Shown here: positions 1 to 4,955 of the stretch, in pieces
Layout: each line of letters starts with the position of its first letter
Position numbering within the stretch: the stretch's first letter is position 1
Origin: Clostridiaceae bacterium
GTDB lineage: Bacteria; Bacillota; Clostridia; UMGS1883; JAAYMJ01
Length of the DNA stretch: 5,213 bases
Direction: 5' to 3'
Assembly: GCA_012521455.1 (NCBI GenBank)
Contig: JAAYMJ010000076.1
Span: 1 to 5,213 of the forward strand
Program-made: the position numbers and the translations under genes
The notes under the pieces: model-generated
Told to the model about the DNA's origin: nothing
Seen by the model: the letters and a program-made list of their open reading frames with translations, nothing else
The model's database searches: none

Positions 1-986
1 ATCATTACAGGGAAAATATGTACACAACGGTAATTGACGAGGAAGACTTTGCGATAAAACCAATGAACTGCCCCGGCGGGATTTTGGTTTATAAGAATAA
101 AATGCACTCATACCGGGATTTGCCAATCAGGATGGGTGAACTTGGCCTTGTTCACCGCCACGAATTGTCAGGGGCGCTTCACGGGCTTATGCGCGTAAGG
201 AATTTTACGCAGGATGACGCCCACATCTTCATGACTAAAGAGCAGATGAAGGGCGAAATTAAAAACGTTGTAAAATTAATCGACAAAGTATACTCCGTTT
301 TTGGATTTAAGTACCACATAGAGCTTTCCACAAGGCCCGAGGACAGCATGGGCAGCGAAGAGGACTGGGAAGAAGCTACAAACGCTTTGCGGGACGCTGT
401 GGTGGAACTGGGCTACAGCTATAAATTAAATGAAGGTGACGGCGCCTTTTACGGGCCGAAACTTGATTTCCACCTTGAGGACTGCTTGGGAAGGACATGG
501 CAGTGCGGCACAATCCAGCTGGATTTCCAATTGCCTGAAAAATTCGAGCTTGAATACACAGGGCCTGACGGTGAAAAACACCGCCCCGTTATGATTCACC
601 GTGTGGTATTCGGTAGCATTGAAAGGTTTATCGGCATATTGATAGAACATTTCGCGGGTGCATTCCCCACATGGCTTGCGCCTGTTCAGGTAAAGGTTAT
701 TCCTATTTCCGAAAAGTTTGAGGAATACGCAAAAGACGTATATAAAAAGCTGTTTGACGAAGGGATTAAGGTTGAAATAGACTTGAGAAGCGAAAAAGTC
801 GGGTACAAAATCCGTGAAGCCCAGCTTCAAAAAATCCCGTATATGCTTGTTGTGGGCGAAAAAGAACAGCAGGAAGGCAAGGTTTCAGTCCGCGCAAGGA
901 AAGAGGGAGACCGCGGCATGATGGGCTTGGATGATTTCCTTTCTGAAATAAAAGAGGAAATCAGGACTAAAAAAATAAATAATTAG
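1..986 (+). CDS. thrS: Threonyl-tRNA synthetase, C-terminal part (5' end outside window)
   Basis: Cytoplasmic class II aminoacyl-tRNA synthetase that charges tRNA-Thr with threonine. The frame is open to the left edge: codons before the ATG at 18 read HYREN, matching the family's conserved HYxENM stretch. That ATG is therefore internal and the N-terminal TGS and editing domains lie outside the window. Counting from that Met, the zinc-site residues are present: C18 in MNCPG, H69 in DDAHIF and H194 in MIHRVVFGS. Motif 2 lies around 38-71 (LVHRHELSG, RVRNFTQDDAHIF). Motif 3 is GSIERFIGILIEHF (199-212). The anticodon-binding domain spans about 223-315. NCPG is followed by Gly rather than the more familiar His. 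The C-terminus looks complete, ending in a Lys/Asn-rich tail and TAG at 984-986. A strong terminator follows at once, so thrS ends its transcription unit here. Identification is very secure. Confidence 0.97.
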   Translation, partial: HYRENMYTTVIDEEDFAIKPMNCPGGILVYKNKMHSYRDLPIRMGELGLVHRHELSGALHGLMRVRNFTQDDAHIFMTKEQMKGEIKNVVKLIDKVYSVFGFKYHIELSTRPEDSMGSEEDWEEATNALRDAVVELGYSYKLNEGDGAFYGPKLDFHLEDCLGRTWQCGTIQLDFQLPEKFELEYTGPDGEKHRPVMIHRVVFGSIERFIGILIEHFAGAFPTWLAPVQVKVIPISEKFEEYAKDVYKKLFDEGIKVEIDLRSEKVGYKIREAQLQKIPYMLVVGEKEQQEGKVSVRARKEGDRGMMGLDDFLSEIKEEIRTKKINN

Positions 987-989
987 AAT

Positions 990-1035
990 AAAAATCCCCT
1001 CCTAAAGTCAAAATATTGTTGAGGAGGGGATTTTT
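990..1035 (+). terminator. Intrinsic terminator of thrS; right arm contains the sleB ribosome binding site
   Basis: A perfect 14-bp stem pairs 990-1003 (AAAAATCCCCTCCT) with 1022-1035 (AGGAGGGGATTTTT) around an 18-nt loop. The right arm ends in a T5 run (1031-1035). It lies only 3 bp after the thrS stop. The AGGAGGGG at 1022-1029 is also the only plausible Shine-Dalgarno sequence for sleB, whose TTG starts at 1038. In any transcript reading through from thrS, that site would be paired and hidden. Confidence 0.9.
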
Positions 1036-1037
1036 CA

Positions 1038-1706
1038 TTGAAAAAAGCAGCAGTTTATTTGGTTCTCTTGATTTTGGCCATTTCCTATGTTATAAATAAC
1101 CCGCTGGAAGTTGAAACATTATCAAAATACGGCTCCCGCGGACAGGAAGTGATAAATATCCAAACCCGCCTAAAGCAGTGGGGTTACTATAAAGGGGCCA
1201 TTGACGGGATTTACGGCCCAAAGACAGTGGACGCTGTAAAGTATTTCCAAAGGAAAAACGGCCTTACCCCTGACGGGATTGCAGGCCCGGCGACCCTTGC
1301 GAAAATCGGGCTTCCCACATCAGGTTCAGGTGGCTCAAGTACATCCTCAACTTATGAAAGCAACGTAAACCTGCTCGCCCGCATTATTAACGGCGAAGCC
1401 CGGGGCGAGCCTTATACAGGACAGGTTGCGGTGGGCGCGGTTGTGCTAAACCGCGTAAAACATCCATCCTTTCCGAATACCATAGCGGGCGTAATTTACC
1501 AGCCCGGCGCCTTTACAGCCGTCTCCGACGGGCAAATTAACGCCGCATTAGTGGAAACCTGCGTCAGGGCGGCCCGCGACGCCCTAAACGGCTGGGACCC
1601 CACCTATGGCGCAATTTATTATTACAACCCTAAAACCGCCACCAACAAGTGGATAAGGTCAAGGCCAATCCTTATAACAATCGGAAAACATGTATTTTGC
1701 AGTTGA
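1038..1706 (+). CDS. sleB: Spore cortex-lytic enzyme SleB (peptidoglycan-binding domain plus cell wall hydrolase)
   Basis: A 222-residue exported cell wall hydrolase. Residues 1-21 form a signal/anchor segment (Lys-Lys then a hydrophobic stretch). Residues about 34-90 form a PG_binding_1 domain (RGQEV, LKQWGYY, DGIYGPKT, FQRKNGLTPDGIAGPAT). A Gly/Ser/Thr linker covers about 92-107. Residues about 108-222 are a Hydrolase_2 (SleB/CwlJ) catalytic domain with RIINGEARGEP; E120 is the likely catalytic glutamate. In bacilli, SleB is a lytic transglycosylase that sits dormant in the spore and degrades cortex peptidoglycan during germination. That role is inferred here from domain architecture. The start is TTG at 1038, preceded by AGGAGGGG (1022-1029) with 8-nt spacing; no in-frame ATG fits better. 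It is shorter than the roughly 300-residue Bacillus SleB. The next gene is not ypeB, the usual bacilli partner. A vegetative or other sporulation-stage hydrolase of the same family is the main alternative. Confidence 0.9.
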   Translation: MKKAAVYLVLLILAISYVINNPLEVETLSKYGSRGQEVINIQTRLKQWGYYKGAIDGIYGPKTVDAVKYFQRKNGLTPDGIAGPATLAKIGLPTSGSGGSSTSSTYESNVNLLARIINGEARGEPYTGQVAVGAVVLNRVKHPSFPNTIAGVIYQPGAFTAVSDGQINAALVETCVRAARDALNGWDPTYGAIYYYNPKTATNKWIRSRPILITIGKHVFCS

Positions 1707-1707
1707 T

Positions 1708-1737
1708 AAAAAGCCCAAGGCAAAACTTGGGCTTTTT
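1708..1737 (+). terminator. Intrinsic terminator of sleB
   Basis: The stem pairs AAAAAGCCCAAG (1708-1719) with CTTGGGCTTTTT (1726-1737) around a 6-nt loop, GCAAAA. It starts 2 bp after the sleB stop codon (1704-1706). The right arm ends in T5, and the matching A5 on the left means it could also stop transcription from the opposite direction. Confidence 0.92.
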
Positions 1738-1741
1738 GTAT

Positions 1742-1770
1742 TTGAAAGTTATGATTAATTAGGTTATAAT
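1742..1770 (+). promoter_or_regulatory. Near-consensus sigma-A promoter for the mrr-like gene
   Basis: The -35 is TTGAAA (1742-1747) and the -10 is TATAAT (1765-1770), separated by exactly 17 bp. The predicted transcription start is near 1777, giving a leader of about 40 nt before the ATG at 1816. The promoter begins 5 bp after the sleB terminator, so mrr is an independent unit. Its quality suggests constitutive vegetative expression. Confidence 0.75.
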
Positions 1771-1815
1771 ACTACATATAAAAAAATATATAACAATGTA
1801 GGTAGGGGAATAAAT

Positions 1816-2661
1816 ATGTCGGTTCCAAAGTATGATAGTCTTTTTAACCCAGTACTTCAGGCTGTTCATAACTTAGGAGGTTCAGCGACAGTATCAGAAA
1901 TTGAAAATGAAGTTATAAAAATTTTAAATTTATCCGATGAAGATGTAAACGAAATTCAAAATGGCAGCACAACAAAATTAAGCTATAGACTTTCTTGGGC
2001 AAGAAGTTACTTAAAAAATTATGACTTGTTGGAAAATTCAACCAGAGGAATTTGGTCATTAACCGTTAAAGGAAAAAAATAAAGACGGTTAATAAGGAAG
2101 AAGTAAAAAGATTTGTTAAGAAAAATCATAATAAAGGAAAAGATATTGTAGTACAAAAGCATGAAGATATTATAGAAAATGACATTGTAAATGATGTAGC
2201 ATGGAAAGAAAAACTCCTAAATATTATAAAAGAAATGAGCCCTGATGCGTTTGAAAGACTTTGTAAAAGGATTTTAAGGGAATCGGGCTTTGTTCAAGTT
2301 GAGGTAACGGGTAAAAGTGGCGATGAGGGCATTGATGGAAAAGGGGTTTTAAAAATCGGGGGATTAATATCCTTTGTTGTTTTGTTTCAAGCAAAAAGAT
2401 ATAAGGGCACGGTGCCACCTGCGGCCGTCAGGGATTTCAGGGGCGCAATGGTCGGGCGGGCCGATAAGGGCATTATAATTACTACGGGCATTTTCAGCCG
2501 AAGCTAAAAAGGAAGCCCAAAGGGACGGGGCCCAGCCAATTGATTTAATTGATGGGGACGCGTTAGCTGAAAAATTAAAAGAACTAAAACTAGGGGTTCA
2601 AGTTAAAGAAGTTGTTGTTGAAGAAATATGTATAGATAAGGATTGGTTTATGAATATATAA
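1816..2661 (+). pseudogene. mrr: Mrr-type (type IV) restriction endonuclease, two frameshifts
   Basis: Three frame segments together give a nearly complete Mrr protein of about 282 residues, close to the usual size. Segment 1 (1816-2082, 88 aa) is the Mrr_N winged-helix DNA-reading domain; its ATG follows a GGTAGGGG site. It stops at TAA 2080-2082, directly after an A7 run (2073-2079). Segment 2, one frame back, is open from that run to TAA 2505-2507 and carries the Mrr_cat nuclease core: MSPDAFERLC, GDEGIDG with the catalytic Asp (codon 2334-2336), and the QAK motif with Lys at 2394-2396. Segment 3 returns to the first frame at about 2491 (FSAEAKKEAQRDG, PIDLIDGD, DKDWF) and ends at TAA 2659-2661. 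The family usually has one residue between TTG and FS, so a 2-base loss near 2490 fits the second break. Mrr proteins cut methylated DNA. No ORF here keeps DNA reading, catalysis and C-terminus together, so it is probably inactive, unless the breaks are sequencing errors or recoding. Confidence 0.85.
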
Positions 2662-2670
2662 GTACATATA

Positions 2671-2703
2671 AAAAACTCGAAGGAAATGCCTTCGAGCTTT
2701 TTT
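2671..2703. terminator. Bidirectional intrinsic terminator between mrr and ychF
   Basis: The stem pairs CTCGAAGG (2676-2683) with CCTTCGAG (2689-2696) around the 5-nt loop AAATG. On the plus strand a T6 run follows (2698-2703) after one C. On the minus strand the flanking A5 (2671-2675) becomes a T5 run. It lies 9 bp past the last mrr stop and 27 bp past the end of ychF, so it can terminate both convergent genes. Confidence 0.9.
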
Positions 2704-2730
2704 GTAAAAACAACACAGGGTTTTATAATT

Positions 2731-3828
2731 TCACACGTTAAACCTGAATAGCACAACGTCGCCGTCCTGCATTACATAGTCCTTGCCTTCGCTTCTTACC
2801 AAGCCTTTTTCCCTTGCGGCGGTCATAGAGCCTGCGGCAATTAGTTCGTCGTATGAAATGACTTCCGCGCGGATAAAGCCCCGCTCAAAGTCAGAGTGGA
2901 TTTTTCCCGCGGCCTGGGGAGCCTTTGTGCCTTTTTTAATTGTCCAGGCCCTCACTTCCTGGGGCCCTGCGGTTAAAAAGCTCATAAGGTTTAGCAGGCT
3001 ATAACTTTTTTTAACCAGCCTGTCCAAACCCGATTCAGAAAGGCCTATTTCGGCTAAAAAGAGCTTCTTTTCCTCATCAGGAAGTTGCGAAATTTCTTCT
3101 TCTATTTTAGATGAAATTGCCAAAACTTCGGCCCCTTCGGATTTTGCGATTTCTTCCACGGTTTTTACATACTCATTTTTGGAAATATCGTTTAAGAAGG
3201 CGTCGTCGCTGACATTTGCCACATAAATCACGGGCTTTGAAGTTAGTAGCTGGAATTCCTTTAAATACGCCTGCTCTTCTTCGGTATAGCCAAGGCTTCT
3301 TGCGGGAAGGCCTTTTAATAAGTGTTCTTTGATTTTGTCAAGCAAAGCGGCCTCTTCAATATATTTTTTCTCGCCGCTTTTTTTCATTTTACCAACCCGT
3401 TCAATCCGCTTTTCAACCGTTTCCAAATCCGCGAAAATCAATTCAAGGTTTATGGTCTCAATATCCCTTTTGGGATTTACGTTTCCGTCAACATGGGTGA
3501 TGTTTTCATCTTCAAAACATCTTACCACATGGACTATTGCGTCAACTTCCCTGATATGGGACAAAAATTTATTACCTAAACCTTCCCCGCGGCTTGCGCC
3601 TTTTACCAATCCAGCAATATCGACAAATTCAATAATCGCAGGGGTTACTTTTTTTGGCTCATACATTTTTGCAAGCACGTCAAGCCTTTCATCAGGCACT
3701 GCCACAATCCCCACGTTTGGCTCTATGGTACAAAAGGGGTAGTTCGCGCTTTCCGCCCCCGCGTTTGTGATTGCGTTAAAAAGTGTACTCTTGCCCACAT
3801 TCGGCAAGCCCACTATACCAAGTTTCAT
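2731..3828 (-). CDS. ychF: Redox-regulated/Obg-like P-loop ATPase YchF
   Basis: A 365-residue cytoplasmic P-loop NTPase of the Obg/HflX-TRAFAC group. Family members prefer ATP to GTP, associate with ribosomes and affect translation and oxidative stress responses. The Walker A motif is GLPNVGKST (7-15). Further conserved family stretches are NYPFCTIEPNVG, the G3 motif DIAGLVKGAS, and ANVSDD at the G4 position in place of the GTPase NKxD, as expected for an ATP-preferring member. A coiled-coil region lies in the middle (about residues 125-200). The C-terminal TGS-like domain contains VRAWTIKKGTKAPQAAG, DFERGFIRAEV and DGDVVLFRFNV. The start is ATG 3826-3828, giving MKLGIVG, with GGGAGG at 3835-3840 and 6-nt spacing. 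The longer frame to 3885 adds 19 residues the family lacks and would begin upstream of this ribosome binding site. Length and termini look normal and intact. It diverges from the response regulator gene and is probably monocistronic. Confidence 0.97.
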   Translation of the reverse strand: MKLGIVGLPNVGKSTLFNAITNAGAESANYPFCTIEPNVGIVAVPDERLDVLAKMYEPKKVTPAIIEFVDIAGLVKGASRGEGLGNKFLSHIREVDAIVHVVRCFEDENITHVDGNVNPKRDIETINLELIFADLETVEKRIERVGKMKKSGEKKYIEEAALLDKIKEHLLKGLPARSLGYTEEEQAYLKEFQLLTSKPVIYVANVSDDAFLNDISKNEYVKTVEEIAKSEGAEVLAISSKIEEEISQLPDEEKKLFLAEIGLSESGLDRLVKKSYSLLNLMSFLTAGPQEVRAWTIKKGTKAPQAAGKIHSDFERGFIRAEVISYDELIAAGSMTAAREKGLVRSEGKDYVMQDGDVVLFRFNV

Positions 3829-3873
3829 AGTTATCCTCCCAAATTTTGCGTTTGTAATTAATATTACCAATTG

Positions 3874-3902
3874 ATTATACAACAATTAAAAAAAAATCGC
3901 AA
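3874..3902 (-). promoter_or_regulatory. Predicted sigma-A promoter of ychF
   Basis: Read on the minus strand, the -35 is TTGCGA (3897-3902) and the -10 is TATAAT (3874-3879), with a 17-bp spacer containing a T9 tract. The predicted start is near 3867, giving a leader of about 39 nt that contains GGGAGG. The -35 overlaps the hexamer that would serve the divergent response regulator promoter. Confidence 0.65.
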
Positions 3903-3941
3903 CAAATATATAATTATGGTATAATAAACTTAAAAATCGCA
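3892..3941. repeat. 10-bp direct repeat AAAAATCGCA, two copies 40 bp apart
   Basis: Identical copies occur at 3892-3901 and 3932-3941. The first overlaps the -35 region of both divergent promoters. The second overlaps the predicted start site of the response regulator transcript. The 40-bp period is about four helical turns, so a protein could bind both on one face of the DNA. An operator role is inference; chance repetition in AT-rich DNA is possible. Confidence 0.35.
3897..3925 (+). promoter_or_regulatory. Predicted extended -10 promoter of the response regulator gene
   Basis: The extended -10 is TGGTATAAT (3917-3925), a full TGnTATAAT match. A weak -35, TCGCAA (3897-3902), sits 17 bp upstream and is the exact complement of the ychF -35. 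The predicted transcription start is near 3932, giving a leader of about 62 nt before ATG 3994. A strong extended -10 can work with a poor -35, so the call rests mainly on that element. Confidence 0.6.
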
Positions 3942-3993
3942 TTTTATATGATGTTTTCATTAAAGGATATAATTAAATAAAGGGGTCGATAAT

Positions 3994-4683
3994 ATGTCAA
4001 AACAAAAGATACTCCTTGCGGATGACGACGGCAATATTTGCGAGCTTTTAAGGCTTTATCTTGAAAAAGAAGGCTTTGACATTGTAATTACCAACGACGG
4101 CGAAAGCGCCCTCACACAGTTTAAAAAGGAGTCCCCCATTTTAGTGATACTTGACATTATGATGCCTAAAATGGACGGTATCCAGGTTTGCCGCGAAATC
4201 AGGAAAATAAGCAATATCCCCATAATCATGCTTACCGCCAAGGGAGAAGTTTTTGACAAGGTTTTGGCCTTGGAGCTTGGCGCAGATGACTACATAGTAA
4301 AACCCTTTGAGCCAAAGGAATTGGTTGCCCGTGTTAAGGCGGTTTTAAGAAGGTATGAAAACACAAATAACGACGTAAAAGAGGTAACATACCCAAATCT
4401 TCAGATTAATTTAACCAATTATGAATTGAAAGTCGGGGGCAAGGTGGTGGACATTCCCCCAAAAGAACTGGAACTTTTATACTTTTTGGCAATCCACCCA
4501 AACCGTGTGTTTACCCGCGACCAGCTTTTGGAGGAAGTCTGGGGCTTTGATTATTTCGGCGATTCCAGGACGGTTGACGTACACATAAAAAGGCTTCGGG
4601 AAAAGCTGGAAGGGGCTGACGAAAACTGGCAGCTTAAAACCGTTTGGGGCGTGGGGTATAAGTTTGAAGTAAAACAGGAATAA
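3994..4683 (+). CDS. OmpR/PhoB-family two-component response regulator
   Basis: A 229-residue cytoplasmic transcription factor. The receiver domain (about 4-118) has the acidic pocket D10-D12, phosphoacceptor D54 in ILDIMMP, T81 in MLTAKG and K103 in IVKPFEP, all expected for a phosphorylation-competent protein. A short linker leads to the C-terminal winged-helix DNA-binding domain (about 129-226), with PPKELELLYFL, RVFTRDQLLEEVWG, the recognition helix region DSRTVDVHIKRLREKL (190-205), and the wing ending TVWGVGYKFE. The ATG at 3994 follows AAAGGGG (3979-3985) with 8-nt spacing. Length and motifs are typical and intact. It is preceded by a predicted extended -10 promoter, and followed, after 295 bp, by a likely partner sensor kinase gene on the same strand. 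The controlled genes and signal cannot be told from sequence, so no gene symbol is given. Confidence 0.96.
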   Translation: MSKQKILLADDDGNICELLRLYLEKEGFDIVITNDGESALTQFKKESPILVILDIMMPKMDGIQVCREIRKISNIPIIMLTAKGEVFDKVLALELGADDYIVKPFEPKELVARVKAVLRRYENTNNDVKEVTYPNLQINLTNYELKVGGKVVDIPPKELELLYFLAIHPNRVFTRDQLLEEVWGFDYFGDSRTVDVHIKRLREKLEGADENWQLKTVWGVGYKFEVKQE

Positions 4684-4717
4684 AAGTTTTACATTTTATT
4701 AATTTTGAGTTAATAAA

Positions 4718-4740
4718 TTTGGTTTAATATATAAACTAAA
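4718..4740. repeat. AT-rich dyad repeat, copy 1
   Basis: The left arm TTTGGTTTA (4718-4726) faces TAAACTAAA (4732-4740), with one mismatch (G4721/T4737) around a 5-bp centre. Its 19-bp core (4722-4740) matches copy 2 (4936-4954) at 18 of 19 positions. It begins 34 bp after the response regulator stop. It could be an operator or the boundary of an inserted element. Confidence 0.6.
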
Positions 4741-4761
4741 CCCACGTGCCGGCAAAGCCGC

Positions 4762-4788
4762 ACAAAACCCAAATTTTTGGGATTTTGT
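4762..4788 (+). terminator. Weak terminator-like hairpin after the response regulator gene
   Basis: ACAAAA (4762-4767) and CCCAAA (4768-4773) pair with TTTGGG (4776-4781) and TTTTGT (4783-4788), with one bulged A at 4782. The tight centre would probably open at least one A-T pair. U-rich sequence lies in and after the right arm. Only three G-C pairs form the strong core, so it may be a leaky terminator that lets some transcripts reach the kinase gene, or merely part of a larger fold. Confidence 0.35.
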
Positions 4789-4801
4789 TTAAAAAAGGCT
4801 T

Positions 4802-4888
4802 CCCCGCTTGCGCAACGCTTAAGCAAACCCTTGCAGGATGTGGTTTTTAGGCTCATGTCCCCGGAAACCGCAAAATTTGCGCAAGGGG
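4802..4888 (+). ncRNA. Candidate structured RNA element, three-stem junction
   Basis: The closing stem pairs CCCC (4802-4805) and TTGCGCAA (4808-4815) with TTGCGCAAGGGG (4877-4888), with a 2-nt GC bulge. Inside are a small hairpin, GCAA (4823-4826) with TTGC (4831-4834), and a stem of TGTGGTTT (4839-4846) with AAACCGCA (4865-4872). The latter contains one U-G wobble (4841/4870) that pairs only in the plus-strand RNA. I recognise no known riboswitch class. The fold is derived by eye and lacks comparative support. Confidence 0.3.
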
Positions 4889-4930
4889 TTTTGAGCAATC
4901 CTAAAACGGATGAGGTTTAATATAGTCTGA

Positions 4931-4955
4931 ATTTAGTTTAATATTTAAACTAAAT
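4931..4955. repeat. AT-rich perfect dyad repeat, copy 2, upstream of the sensor gene
   Basis: ATTTAGTTTAA (4931-4941) and TTAAACTAAAT (4945-4955) are perfect inverted repeats of 11 bp around the 3-bp centre TAT. The 19-bp core (4936-4954) is repeated at 4722-4740 with one change. It ends 23 bp before the sensor gene start, where a bound regulator could affect that gene's transcription. Confidence 0.65.

Noticed and set aside
426..830. 134-codon minus-strand open frame
   Set aside because: It lies opposite the conserved thrS coding sequence and its translation has no family features.
2224..2418. 64-codon minus-strand open frame
   Set aside because: Antisense shadow of the Mrr catalytic domain, whose plus-strand motifs are clear.
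1816..2661. Possible larger defence island around mrr
   Set aside because: Both neighbours are housekeeping or sporulation genes with their own terminators. No methylase, helicase, toxin or mobile element is visible in the window.
2783..3742. Three plus-strand open frames opposite ychF (2783-3004, 3322-3579, 3329-3742)
   Set aside because: All are antisense shadows of the intact, highly conserved ychF gene.
3829..3885. Upstream extension of ychF to an ATG at 3885
   Set aside because: It adds 19 residues not found in the family, lies upstream of the GGGAGG that serves ATG 3828, and would begin upstream of the predicted transcription start.
3968..3973. Additional TATAAT just before the response regulator gene
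   Set aside because: No -35 lies at a suitable distance and there is no TG extension. A start there would leave almost no leader before the ribosome binding site.
4056..4259. 67-codon minus-strand open frame
   Set aside because: Antisense to the receiver domain of the response regulator.
4710..4898. 62-codon minus-strand open frame
   Set aside because: It runs through the hairpins and dyad copy 1, has no ribosome binding site that I can see, and mirrors the plus-strand frame of the same block.
4741..4930. Known riboswitch, such as the cyclic di-GMP class I type, suggested by GCAAACCC and GGAAACCGCAAA
   Set aside because: The order and spacing of conserved segments do not match that class, and I cannot match any other class from memory.
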